Shown: positions 48,769 through 64,000 of the stretch, in pieces | How positions within the stretch are numbered: position 1 is the first letter of the stretch | How the letters are laid out: every line of letters starts with the position of its first letter | Assembly: GCA_028023455.1 (NCBI GenBank) | Contig: JAQFVV010006726.1 | Location: 62,001 to 126,000, forward strand | Reading direction: 5' to 3' | From: Epiperipatus broadwayi | Taxonomy: Eukaryota; Onychophora; Udeonychophora; Euonychophora; Peripatidae | DNA: 64,000 nt | Notes under the pieces: model-generated | The model's input: the letters and a program-made list of their open reading frames with translations, nothing else | What the model was told of the DNA's origin: nothing | Databases searched by the model: none | Translations under genes and position numbers: made by a program

Positions 48769-49420
48769 GTATGAGATAGATGCTTGGTTAGAGTTGGTAT
48801 TGTTGAATCTGATGTCTTAGCTCCTCATTGAAGAGAACCATAGATCAAAATCAGTCTGGAGATAGGGACAATCATAGATAAATATTTGAATACTTTCTCT
48901 TATAGAATTTATTATAAAAAATAATAATAATAAAATAAGCTTGTTTAGAAATATTTGCTCTTTATTACATATTGGTAATTACAAACTATATGGGTCATGT
49001 GGATTTATCACTTGGTTTTATTACTATTATAATTTTGGTTATTGAAGGTTTGGCTGTCTAAATTGCTGAAACTATTAATATATGGAATATCTTAATCTAG
49101 TTTAGGCCCATATAGCTATTTCAGTTGGATAGCTGAATTTGAAGACATTAAATGTCTGAAAGCCTTGATCTTCTTAATAGTTAAGCATTAGATAAATGGT
49201 TGGTTAGAGTTTTTATTTTTGCATCTGATGTCCTAGTTTCTTACTAAAGAGAACAATAGCTAAAAATGGTCTGGGGATAGAGACAATCATTGATAAAGCC
49301 GCCATGCAAGCAAATAGTTGGTTGCAGACGGTTGTGGGTTCGCGTCCCGGCCGATGCTATGACACATGAAAAAAAATAAGCTTGTTTAGAAATATTGCTC
49401 TTTGTTATATATATATATAA
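48769..49420 (+). mobile_element. Degraded tandem units related to the hammerhead element
   Basis: Two direct copies at a spacing of about 413 bp (TTGGTTAGAG... ATCTGATGTC...AGAGAACCATAG; repeated from about 49192). The second half matches the body of the 41-kb element: CCCATATAGCTAT and GCTGAATTTGAAGACATTAA at 49108-49150 against CCCATGTAGCTAT and GCTGAGTTTGAAGACATTAC at 41208-41240. The ribozyme core is destroyed in both. A dimer-like head-to-tail arrangement is what retrozyme-type elements show. Confidence 0.6.
49297..49368 (+). repeat. tRNA-derived SINE fragment (B box)
   Basis: The G+C-rich insert has GGGTTCGCGTCCCGGCC (B box, 49336-49352) and, upstream, AGCAAATAGTTGGTTGC as a possible A box. 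It is present in the second tandem unit only. Too short and abnormally spaced for a tRNA gene. Confidence 0.5.
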
Positions 49421-49497
49421 CTATTCAAAACAATACAATAATTAATACAGTAACAATATTTTAAACAAATATATACCAATTTAATAGAAGTACTTTC

Positions 49498-49542
<45 letters not shown>

Positions 49543-49555
49543 GTATTATATGTAC

Positions 49556-49587
<32 letters not shown>

Positions 49588-50943
49588 ATGGGTACATATA
49601 ATTAATTGGTTACAAAATGTAAGTCACATTGAAACAGCCAATGTTTGAACACAACCAATATGACATCAATGGTTGTTTTCAAGGAAATCCATATATTATT
49701 AGGGTGTAAGAACTTAAAAAACTTTGAGTCCCAGCACATGCCAGAGAATATTGAATTGAAATTGCTTGAAAGTTTCAAATGAACTTCATTAAACAGACCA
49801 GATTAAGGTAAACTTTTAAAATATATTACTAAATAATCACTATAATGTCATTTATGTGTAATAACCAATTAACAACATGGAATTACAGTTTATTATATTT
49901 AAAGCACTCAGTAGTAGTTAGTTAGTTTGTAAAGTTGTAAAAATGATAATATAGTAATCTATCTTCAGATTGTTTATCCTGGTCTGTTTAATACTTAAAA
50001 CTTTTAGTCAGTTTTAATTTTATTTTTTTAAGATCTATTCTCATAATTGATGAATTTTTAATTAATATCTAAATGCTGTCTTGACATCTATTCTAATTTA
50101 ATTTAACAATCTAAAAAGCAGGTAGCTTTTGGATGTAGACTGGGATAGAGCTGAATATAGTTTTTATAAATATCACTAGTCATTTTTTAATGTAATTGTT
50201 TCTCCCTTTAAATTTAATTTATCAATAGAAATGTGGATTAACACAAATACTAATTTATTAGCTCAAAAAAAACCTGAAAATGTCAATAGCTTAAAAAGAA
50301 AACTTTAATGAAAATGTCAAATTTTATTCATTTTCTGATTGAAGCATTCTTTGATCTTAAGTACCATTTTCATTGTTTTTTTATTAAATTAAAAAGAAAG
50401 AGCAGTTTTCTGTAGTTTATTTAAATATTTATTATTAATTTTACAAAATATTTCCATAATAATCAATAAAAGTAAATCCTTTCATGTTTCCAGTTATATT
50501 TTTTGAAATATTTTTTTAATTTTACAATTTATTATTAAACAACTGATTAGGTATAGTAAAAAAATCATAATCAGAAATTTCCATTTATAAGCTATCACAA
50601 TTCAACTGTATTTATTGATCTTGGATGATAATTTAATATGTATAAATATATTTTTAGTTTAACAACAGTATATTTGTTATTATTTTATAATTATTCTTTC
50701 AGACTCTGTGATAAAACTTTAAACAACAAACATGTTGTTAATGTATTTTTAGCTCAATATTTGAACTGCTGATTAATAAGAAAAATACGAAAAAAATCAT
50801 TGATATCCTTATGTTACTCAATTTAGTTTACTGATACAAATAATCACATACAAGTGAAAAAGATAAATGATATTCAAAATGCATATTTTATACTAAACCA
50901 GCCTCATCATTTGCTCTCAATCATAATATTTCACACACACACA

Positions 50944-50946
<3 letters not shown>
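49421..50946. other. TA-tipped hairpin, then sequence with nothing recognised
   Basis: AGAAGTACTTTCAACT at 49485-49500 is a scrap of a PLE 3' end before (TA)n. TTATATGTACCCAT-(AT)n-ATGGGTACATATAA (about 49547-49602) forms a hairpin with a TA tip. From 49603 to 50946 no gene or repeat is recognised. Confidence 0.55.

Positions 50947-51022
<76 letters not shown>
50947..51022. repeat. (TA)n microsatellite
   Basis: About 76 bp of TA following CACACACACAC, at the left edge of the segmental duplication. Confidence 0.95.
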
Positions 51023-51025
<3 letters not shown>

Positions 51026-52772
51026 ACCAGGCATTATCAAATGGCCTTGTACAAAGTCTGTATTAAGCACAACAAATATAAAAATGTGCTAGATTAATAA
51101 TGGAGGTTTGGTCTGAGTATTAGAATACCCGCACACACAAATTTAAATATTGTACACATATAATAAACTCATGTATTTTTTATTTTTGTTTTTCCTTTTT
51201 GTATATTTTTTATGATATGTCATTATACGTATTTGTTGTTTTGTTTTGTTTTTTTCAAACATACTTGTATATTTTTTTTTTAATTACTTTTCTAAAGATT
51301 GTAATTTTATTCCATAAGCAAGTAATGTTAATTGCTTTTGCAAAAATCTGATCAAAAGCAAAAGGTTTGATAATGCTATAATTAAACTGTTATCTCTTTA
51401 AAAAAATTCTTTTGAATTGATTTTGTAAGCAAGTGGTCTGGGTTATTCAAGATGGATGTCAAACTTAAAATGTAGAATTTAATGGAAAAATATAAAGGAA
51501 TGTTTGCAATCTAAGTGATAAGCTAAATTAAAAGGATTGGCTGATTCATTCTTCTCAGAGGGATATCTGAATTGGTTCTTATTAGTGGGATTGATAGTGC
51601 TGTGGGATTCATTCTTTCTTTGGCAGCCATTCTGGGCAAGTCATTCTTTTTTGTGGCTCCAGAATTCTCCAAGCAACCAGCTACTTAGAGATTCATTTAC
51701 GAATAGGACTATTAGTGACATTCTTAAGAACAAATCCATTATACAGTTCTTTTAAGAACTCTTGTCTTTGTGGATTCGAGTAACCATTGGAGACAGCTTA
51801 TGAAAATTTATTAATAATCCTAAATATTATTAGATATATAAAAAAGAAGATATGAAGCAATATACTAGAGATTCCAGCAAAATGACTGTGGGGTAGACAA
51901 CTAGCCGGTGCACCGCCCTTTCTCTGTCCCAAGCCGCCAAGATGTGACCATGCCAATTCCAGCCGCCCATGATGATGACAAATGCCACTTTGCTAAATGG
52001 ATGAAATCTTCACCACACAGCCAGTTAACTTGAAGCCCACTCAAGAGCCCAGAGGAGAAGAATGAAGATGCAGATATAAGTTTATTTTAAGATATTTATT
52101 AATATTCAAATAATTAACTTTGATAATTCGGATTAAATATATTATTTTTTTGTTATTATTATTAATCATTTAAAAAAGAGAGAGAGTCTCTCACATATGT
52201 ATATGAATTTACAGTTATTACGGGCATAAATGATAAAGCTTTTACTTAAATCCTTTGATTCAATTTTTCTATTTCAAATTCTAGTATTTTCAACAAAGAT
52301 TGCAATGAGATTTTTTTGTTGTTGTTGTTGCTATTCATTTTGCTCTTGTTGTTATTCCTGAAATTCGTCATATATAAATATGCATGTATATTATATGCGT
52401 ACATACGCTTATAATATTCGGTAAATACGATATCTCATGCTGAATATCTAAAAATGTATTTAACCGTATATCCTTTTTAAGTTATTTTTTTTTTGTCACT
52501 GCTGCACCTTATGATGCGTGCAAGAAGGGATTGATCTATTATAGATTCCCTGTAAGCAAGTACTCTAATAACTTTATATTTAAAGTAATAGTAAGTGTAT
52601 AATTGTGCTGCACGTATATACATGTACAGGAATTTATCTATAGCAAGAGGGAAATAGATACAGTACCTTATGGTGAGTACGATATAGTATCTGAGCCAAT
52701 GCAACCTTGTTGACTTGTTGAAAAATACGAAATTATTGAAATATCTCATAATGCAAATATACATATGCATAG

Positions 52773-52822
<50 letters not shown>

Positions 52823-53677
52823 GCTATCAATAAAAGGGTTTTAAAGCACTGAGTAAAAGTGCATGCCTGTATGACCGAAAATCTCATATCTGTATATCAA
52901 ATCACACAAAGTAAAATTTATTTCTATTGGGTAAAAGGAGCTCAGACCACTTCCATTACTTATAAACATTGTAAATAGCTTTAGGGATTTATTATTTTTC
53001 TTATTTAAAATTGTATTTTATCTATTTCAACGCCTCGAATATATATGGTTTGGGATAATTAATTATTTAGTATTTTGTTATTATATCATCATTAGTATGA
53101 AACGGTGGTGGGTATTTGGGATTAAATAAATATTTAATCATAATATTAAACTTGTTTCGTTTTCATATTATTATTTATATTGATCAAAATGTATTCTTTC
53201 CTTATCAACCACGTACTGGTAATAATCATTTAACTTACCCATTTGAAGACCCTAGATTGTAGAGTGACTGAGCTAGCCACAAAGGGATATCACTCTACCG
53301 GGGTGTTAAATCTTATTCTTATGCTCCGCTGAACATATGGTATTGCACATCCTTCTAGGAGGGTGAAAAATTCATTTTTTGATTCTTTTCTAGAAGTGGC
53401 GCGCAAAAGTCTATTTTGTAAATAGATTTTTCAAAGGTGTGTACTTGCCATTGTTCTAAATATTCGGGCATTCAAATAAGATATCAACTAAAGGGTGTTT
53501 TTAACTGGAAGAGTCCTGTCAATCCACTCTTTCTATCAATTTAGCTGGAAGTACCAATATACATGAGTACAGACAATCGGCTAGATTGATATCCATTTCT
53601 TTATCTGTTGAATCTTGGTCACTTCATGCTCAGTGCAAGATTAGGAAAAGAATTCTGCAGGGAGTATGGACTGATAC
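51026..53677 (+). repeat. Segmental direct duplication, copy 1
   Basis: 51026-51192 and 52352-53677 match 55475-57022. Copy 1 carries 1.16 kb (51193-52351) not present in copy 2, including a G+C-richer patch at 51880-52070 without a recognisable frame. Shared landmarks: CCAGGCATTATCAAATGGCC, ATTCCTGAAATTCGTCAT and CTGCAGGGAGTATGGACTG. A (TTA)n of about 16 units lies at 52777-52822. No gene was recognised; a 136-codon minus-strand frame across the (TTA)n is not credible. Confidence 0.88.
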
Positions 53678-55474
53678 AGTAAAACTAGCGCCACACGTGG
53701 TTTAAATGTAAAAATGGTACGATTAAGGAAAGAGCAGGTTAAATTATATAAATGTGAAAATTACGGTAAAAATATATTACGTGCCGTATGTATATATAAA
53801 CTTAATGTAGGTGTAAGTAAAAACTAAATTAAATGTTGACTATATATACATAAATGAAGTTATATAAAATTCGATCGTTAGTTGTTTTTTTCTTTTTAGA
53901 TATATAGTGTAATTAATAGGCCGTACAAATGAACACGCTTAGTTTGCTATATATTTGTTTTGAAAGTTATTCTTAAATAATTTAAAATATTTTACTCAGT
54001 AATCTGCAGATCCAAAATGATAGTGTTATTCTTTGTTGTGACAGATATTTAATATATATTTATGATTCAAATTGTTAGCAATAAATCAAATGTTCACACT
54101 GTATTCTATAAATATACTGTATAAGTAAAATAGAAAAAAAAAGTTATTTTAAGTAAGTATACATGTAATATATTGACGGTTGATATTTTGTTATATAGAA
54201 TACAGATTCCTTTATCTTAATAATTGCTTAACAATTTTCACTTTAAACCAAGTCGCTAACATTTTCATTTTATTGGATAAGTAAAGTTGCTGTTTAAACT
54301 GAGTAAAAACTGTCGTCAACATATGCAATTAAAATAGTAATAAAGTATATATAAAAATTATTAAACGAATGAGTGGGGGAGTAGGTGACACGCTGTATAT
54401 ATGCGTATATAAATGGTCGGAGGTTTTACAAATAAAAGTAATAATTTATTATAGCGTTAAATTTTAACATAACTTATAGTTAAATCTGTTGGTCTTTCTG
54501 TTTGTAAAAAAGTAAAATAAAACAGTGTTAAATACTGGCTTACAAATTAAAATTTCGTAAACGATTTAAAATAACTTATACTGGAAGATTTTTTTTAAAA
54601 AAAAAAGAGAAAAAAGAAAGTAAAATAAAATAGAGTGTTGGATAACAGCGTAACGAAGTAAAGTTTCGTATGTTAAACTTGAGTTTCTGTTTTGGTCGAT
54701 AAATCGAATTAGACATAGGTAATATGGGCACAATAACTGGAACAGGGCATAGAAAAAACAAATAATTGGCGAGTGTCTCTCAGGCATTGTGTGTATGGGT
54801 TGATTCGTATTGGCATTTTTTGAACTCGGGCTCTGGAGATGGGAGATGTGCAGGGGCTGGCTGGAGATGTCTGTGTGATCTGGAGACTCTGTGGCTTCAG
54901 GTGAAGGAACACTTCACCACACAAAAATGCGAGCAATTCTTTTAGCAGAGAAAATATTCTCTGGGACTCAGTTGGGGTAATGCAAACATACTCGTAAGTC
55001 CCGTATAGAAATCAGAGGAGCATTAACTTCAACTCTTATATAAACCCAAAGCCCTTTGTCTGTGGTTGCAAAATATCCTGTCAGCCTCCAAAAGTTATTG
55101 AGCATGGATGCACCTGCGAAGTTTGGTACATTATTCTGTTAGTATTTTTCATGTTTCATTTGACTTTGCTTGGCTGCCACAGAGTTTTAGAAAAGATAGA
55201 TATCTTCATGTTGCCCATCTGTTTGTCTTCTTTTAACTCTGACCCTAATGATTGGGATGCTGATGCAGTTTTCGCTTAGTATATTGATGTTATGGGGGTG
55301 AAGTGTCACATTGTCACCGTTGGACAAAGTGCTTTGTAGAGTTTCAAAAGAAAAATACAAAAATTAGTAAAAATATAACTAGTAAACATATACTTAATAT
55401 CTATGTAAATAAGAACTTAAGACTTTAAATGGTCATATCCATTTAAAAGTCTCATTGGAGAGAGGGGTATTGCG
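53678..55474. other. Unique spacer between duplication copies
   Basis: 1.8 kb. Somewhat higher G+C at 54730-55340 (for example GGGCTCTGGAGATGGGAGAT), but no frame with recognisable protein, splice structure or RNA gene. It could be an old element or a non-coding exon; unassigned. Confidence 0.4.
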
Positions 55475-59742
<4,268 letters not shown>

Positions 59743-60642
59743 AAACTAATTAATCTGTCTGAAATTGATTTATCTGCACTAAAGTTGAATTTTTTATATA
59801 TTAAAGATCTTAATTTTATTCCTTCTTGTAATTAAAATATAGTTTTGAATATATTTTTGATTGGATCTAGTATTGTAAATGGTGACAATAAATAGATATT
59901 ATACTAGTTTTAAATAAAATGTTAAAAAAAGTCAAAAACTTTTAATAATCCTGCTGAGTTTCAACATCTTAAAAATAAGTTGATAGCTAATGATGTAATT
60001 ATTACTTGTTAAAACAAAGCTACTTATTTTCTTATTATGAATGGTAATGGTTTTTAGAGAAAAGTTGTAAAAGAATTAAATAATAAATATATTTTTTAAA
60101 GAAAAGAGAATGTGGTAGTTTGAGTGAAGAGAAATTAATATGACAAAAATGAAGTTTAAAAATGTTAATAGGGTAGAATATTTAAAATTTCATCTAAATG
60201 ATTTTTGTCAACTAAGTATTTGCAAATATTAAGACTCATTAAAAATGTTTTTTAAGAGTTACTAATACTGTTGTTGAAATTATATCTAAGACTTCTGAAT
60301 AATTTTTAACAGAGATTGTGTGTTTTGGTAGTTGCACTATTTCATTTGCATATATTCTAGCTTTGATGTAGAAAATATATATTATTCTATTAAGAGATTA
60401 TGCAAAATTAATGTTCCTATTTCTGTTTTAATTAATAATCATTCTTTGTCTTAAAATAAAATTGAGGTTATTAAAGATTTTATTTTGTTATTGGAACACT
60501 ATATATTTCATGTAGAAATAAATGTTATAGAAGTTAAGGAAGATGGGTATAGAATATATTACTTTACCTAATTACTTTTATTTTATATTAATTTTTAGAA
60601 GAGAGAAATATTAATAATAATAAGTATAATAAACAATAATAA
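59743..60642 (+). mobile_element. Decayed PLE fragment, paralogue of 40283-41738
   Basis: Collinear with the 40-kb relic but without the hammerhead insertion: TTTGATGTAGAAAATATATA at 60362-60381 is the uninterrupted site. Translated scraps: INLSEIDLSALKL, KDLNFIPS, HLKNKLIANDVIIT, EVIKDFILLLEHYI. Both copies share the same region of a PLE RT. No function. Confidence 0.6.
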
Positions 60643-61683
60643 TTTGATGGTCACTATTGACTTCCATAAAATTATCATAGTTTTTCATTAAGTTTCAAAA
60701 TAAAATTCTGTTGATAGGAAATAATTAAATCTACTCAGATGTTGAATATTTTAAAATAGTTATTTAAAATTATACTTTAAAATTTTTTAATAAAAATTTT
60801 TTTTTTTTTAAAAATTTCAACTTTTAAAAAGACCAGATTAGATAAACAAAACAAGATTAAACAAGAAAATTAACGATTAATATCTCAATTTTCACTGTTT
60901 ATACTGATTAAACAGCTCTATTTATACTTAATTTATCTAGTAATCTCATTGGTTAATCCTACTTTTTAAAACATATTAATTTACATATAAATTAAATTTT
61001 ATCTCCAAAATAATTTTCTAAATAATATGTCTCATCTTTTAAAATATTATATTAAATTATTTAACACTTTTACAATATTAAATATCTTTATTAAACAATG
61101 TAAAGTATTTTAATAAATTGAAACATTAATTTTAAAGCAAAAATATTATGTAAATAATACAATAACTTTTTTAGTTTCAAATAAAATTTACAAATATTAA
61201 TTTGCAACATTTAAATGTGTCTAATTTTATTGATGATACTAGAAATCAATATGTTTGTCTACAAACAAGAACGGTCACTTACCTCAACAAACAGCTAAAG
61301 TCACATGAAACTTCAGAACATTCTAGAAAAATATTTAATTATTTATTCTTTAAATAATAACTTCAACAATTTAAATTATTTAAAACACATTAAATAGATT
61401 ATATAATAATATTCAGTACTGGAATTAAACTATTGTTTTATTATTATATCAGTTAAATACAATCAACATAATTAGTCTTATTTTTTAAACATTACATATT
61501 ATGTTGCTTTATTATTTAAATTACACTGAAATAACTTTAAAAAATTTTGAAATATTTTATAAGCTTTTGATCTAGCAAGGTTGAACTTATTCTATATCTA
61601 AAATAATATAAACCATTATAAATTTATTTTATTTAAAAAATAGGATATCTCTACTTAAAATGACTATAAGAAACACATGGGTA

Positions 61684-61686
<3 letters not shown>
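60643..61686 (-). other. Possible LTR fragment with core promoter
   Basis: The region is rich in TTTTAAAA words, like LTR X. On the minus strand CCAAT (60948-60952) precedes TATAAATAG (about 60918-60926) by about 22 nt. LTR ends could not be defined, so the LTR idea is weak. Confidence 0.3.
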
Positions 61687-61738
<52 letters not shown>

Positions 61739-62304
61739 CATTGCTCAGTTTATATTAAGATAATAAATGTTCAAACTTTAATGGACAGTTTTAGTCTTGT
61801 CCACTTTTCAACTCTTCAGCCATACATATCATTAAGAATATTATCATGGAATACTCAAAGCCCTTTTTGATACCAATTTTATTGTTGTGTCCATGTTGAC
61901 TTTAAGTCACTCTGACCTTTCATGTATAGGCCTTTCATATGTTTATTTTAATACATAGAAGAAGTGTGGACAGAATACAGACTGCATATGTAATATTCAA
62001 ATACAATTATATTGTCTACACTGAAGGTAACATAATTAGAAGGGATTTAAACTCAGACTTTGAAGCTCCCTAAACTATTCACTCCATCTTATACAACTAA
62101 TACTTATGACCATATATATGTAAAAAATAAATGATCTTATTGTGCTGAACCAATGATAAGGATGGCTGAATCATTGGAGAGTGGAGAAGACTGACACCTT
62201 TCCATTAAAGTTTGAAAATTTCCTATCTTAATATAAACTGACCATTGATTATATATGTGTTTGGAAAATGATGATCTGGACTAACTGATGTGTTCTGATT
62301 CAGC

Positions 62305-62357
<53 letters not shown>
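61687..62357. repeat. Foldback repeat between two (TA)n runs
   Basis: (TA)n at 61687-61736 and about 62308-62357 enclose an inverted repeat: 61738-61860 pairs with 62148-62258 (blocks CAGTTTATATTAAGAT, TTCAAACTTTAATGG, TTCAGCCAT). The middle contains a segment (62033-62135) that recurs inverted at 63180-63310. Non-coding, MITE-like. Confidence 0.7.
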
Positions 62358-62360
<3 letters not shown>

Positions 62361-62369
62361 TAATTCAAA

Positions 62370-63070
62370 CAAATATATTTAACACAGTATTCAAAATTAA
62401 ATAATATATTCTTTACCAGAAGTACTTTCAATTGTTTCACTGACAATCTTTTTCAACTGTTAATACAAATGTACAAAAAATAAAAACTTGTATTACCCAT
62501 CATTCAATCTATTCAAATTTTCCACAATTCTGTTGTCTTTATATTTGCCGATTGTTTATTCATCAAACCACCTCTATTCCTAGATATCATCATTGCCTCT
62601 TTAATTTACGTTTTTCACTACACCTTTCATAAGACATTATATATGATCATAAGACATTATATAAACGTGTACAGAAAGAAAATATATCTTCAGTAAATAT
62701 GAATACTCCATCAATTATATTTGATCATAATAAAACATGTAATTATGGTTTTAAATTTAATAATAGAGATATAAAAATTATTCAAATTGAAAGGTGTAGT
62801 GAAAAACGTAAAATTAAAGAGGCAATGATGATATCTAGGAATAGAGGTGGTTTGATGAATAAACAATCGGCAAATATAAAGACAACAGAATTGTGGGAAA
62901 TTTGAATAGATTGAATGATGGGTAATACAAGTTTTTATTTTTTGTACATTTGTATTAACAGTTGAAAAAGATTGTCAGTGAAACAATTGAAAGTACTTCT
63001 GGTAAAGAATATATTATTTAATTTTGAATACTGTGTTAAATATATTTGTTTGAATTATTATTATATAATT
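62370..63070. mobile_element. PLE 3' fragment folded as an inverted repeat
   Basis: 62343-62640 is the reverse complement of about 62785-63062, nearly exact (for example AGAAGTACTTTCAATTGTTT / AAACAATTGAAAGTACTTCT). The spacer 62641-62784 holds the first part of the coding frame. The architecture is the same as at 24337-25318. Confidence 0.8.
62699..62905 (+). pseudogene. GIY-YIG endonuclease C-terminal fragment (PLE)
   Basis: 68 open codons: SIIFDHNKTCNYGF, RDIKIIQIERCSEKRKIKEAM, SRNRGGLMNKQSANIKTTELWE. It is the same pattern as the fragments near 25 kb and 36.6 kb and corresponds to the region after the GIY-YIG core. It ends TGA. The N-terminal catalytic part is absent, so no activity is expected. 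Its good preservation relative to the other two suggests a younger copy. Confidence 0.65.
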
Positions 63071-63098
63071 TAAAAATACAGACATTTAATGGTTGTAG

Positions 63099-63104
<6 letters not shown>

Positions 63105-63142
<38 letters not shown>

Positions 63143-63495
63143 GCTATAGAAAAAAGTATCTATAACATATATATATATATATATATATATATGTTATAGA
63201 TCATTTATATTTTTTACTTGTATGTGGTCATATGTATTGGGTGTATAAGATAAAGTGGATAGCTGTAGGGAGTTTCAAAGTTTGAGTTTAAATCCCTCCT
63301 AATGTACATGTATGTATGATAATTGTTAGCTTCACCAAAAATGCACATATATTAAAGTTATAAAGAAAAATGAAACCATTTTGTTACAGATATAAACAAA
63401 TGTAAGCAAATTTGAATTACAAGTACATAAAAAGGAAAATCAATACTATAAATATGTATCCTAACTTTATCTTATTTACTGATTTTATTTATAAT
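63105..63495. repeat. TA-tipped hairpin and inverted repeat partner
   Basis: ATCTATAACATATA-(TA)n-TATATGTTATAGAT (about 63158-63200) is a hairpin with a TA tip. 63180-63310 is the inverted partner of 62033-62135 (GATCATTTA, GTATAAGAT, GGGAGTTTCAAAGT, GAGTTTAAATCCCT). 63311-63495: nothing recognised. Confidence 0.65.
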
Positions 63496-64000
63496 ATATT
63501 GTAACGAGCACAGACGTTCGTTACATTGTTTTTTTTTATATATATTATTAAACAAGTTAAAATAAAAAGTTCGCATTTAAAAACTTTCTTTAAAAATTGA
63601 AATTAAAATATCGTCTTAAACTCTTATATATTAAGTCGCACAGATAATGAAAAAATTATTAAAATAAAATTTTTATTAAAGAAAAAGGTATTTTTAAAAC
63701 TAAATTTTAAAAAAGATTTGGAGATAAAATTATATCTTTAAATTTGTCTTGAAATATTTTTTGATTTGGAAAACAGGGTAATTAATTAGAAATGGAAATG
63801 ATTGTTAATTGGTTAAATTAAAACCAGCCTTGAGCATTTAAATGTAATAACCTCAGTCAGATAGAAAAAAAAAAACAATAGAAACTGATTAGCCAATGAA
63901 AGAAATCCATTTTGGGAAATCGGACCTCAGCGAAAGAATCATCACTCCATGACGCAATGTTAATTCAATCCTTGACATTAATATAAAAAGGACAGGTTTT
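63496..64000 (+). promoter_or_regulatory. Possible LTR start with CCAAT/TATA promoter at the window end
   Basis: TGTAACGA at 63500-63507 and TCGTTACA at 63518-63525 form a perfect 8-bp inverted pair resembling LTR ends (TG...CA). Further on come CCAAT (63893-63897) and TATAAAAAG (63982-63990), a spacing typical of a strong RNA polymerase II promoter only if another upstream element is used. The sequence runs off the window, so this could equally be a host promoter. Confidence 0.35.

Noticed and set aside
49297-49368. Functional tRNA gene
   Set aside because: Box spacing is too short and no acceptor stem pairs; a SINE fragment fits better.
51537-51755. 72-codon frame with Trp- and Phe-rich protein
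   Set aside because: No domain, no context, and absent from the second copy of the duplication.
54566-54936. Overlapping 61-75 codon frames in a G+C-richer patch, considered as a host exon
   Set aside because: Low-complexity translations in several frames at once, no splice-site pattern or domain visible.

Overview
The window is A+T-rich eukaryotic (metazoan) DNA that looks like intergenic, repeat-dominated sequence. I recognise no host gene. What can be read is transposon-derived: RTE-type LINE, Penelope-like elements (PLEs), LTR retrotransposons with very long LTRs, and small elements carrying hammerhead ribozymes, all embedded in (TA)n, (TTA)n and (GATA)n microsatellites. The element mix (RTE with an APE endonuclease, Ty3/gypsy-like gags with long coiled coils, PLEs, hammerheads) fits an invertebrate, perhaps an arthropod. 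The species cannot be fixed from this sequence.

Layout, 1-16.1 kb: a giant inverted duplication centred at about 7138. Each arm carries the 5' half of one LTR retrotransposon ('A': LTR, primer-binding site, long leader, gag) running toward the centre, so two gag genes meet tail to tail. A second LTR family ('X', about 4.26 kb, apparently a solo LTR) lies in both arms but at different places. The left arm also holds a palindromic element with two complete hammerhead ribozymes on opposite strands. 16-25.3 kb: microsatellites, a decayed PLE reverse-transcriptase fragment, an almost intact RTE LINE (18.3-21.29 kb, one nonsense codon) with a (TA)n tail, a (TTA)60 tract, and a PLE GIY-YIG fragment folded back on itself. 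25.54-35.48 kb: a complete non-autonomous LTR element ('B') on the minus strand with two LTRs of about 3515 bp, tRNA-type PBS, a gag with an upstream stop, and only the C-terminal 64 residues of integrase left from pol. 35.8-42.9 kb: (GATA)114, another PLE fragment, 3.4 kb of unrecognised sequence, and an old PLE remnant holding a third hammerhead element. 42.98-48.77 kb: a full-length but frameshifted PLE on the minus strand, flanked by 1-kb direct repeats, encoding an SGNH-hydrolase ORF ahead of RT and GIY-YIG. 48.8-64 kb: degraded hammerhead-element monomers with a tRNA-like B box, a 1.5-2.6 kb segmental duplication, a 5'-truncated RTE copy fused to a PLE remnant, foldback repeats and a possible LTR start at the window end.

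How the parts relate: nearly every element boundary that can be defined sits in (TA)n, and two empty sites inside the window (around 11515 and 60380) show insertion into TA runs. PLE endonuclease/RT is the likely supplier for the small hammerhead elements (inference from known PLE-ribozyme associations). The strongest candidates for something undescribed are: (1) tandem iteration of the LTR-end/PBS junction in two different LTR families, (2) an array of four related hairpins with changing but still paired stems in the 3.5-kb LTR, (3) an SGNH-hydrolase ORF in a PLE, and (4) hammerheads whose helices differ between copies but keep pairing.
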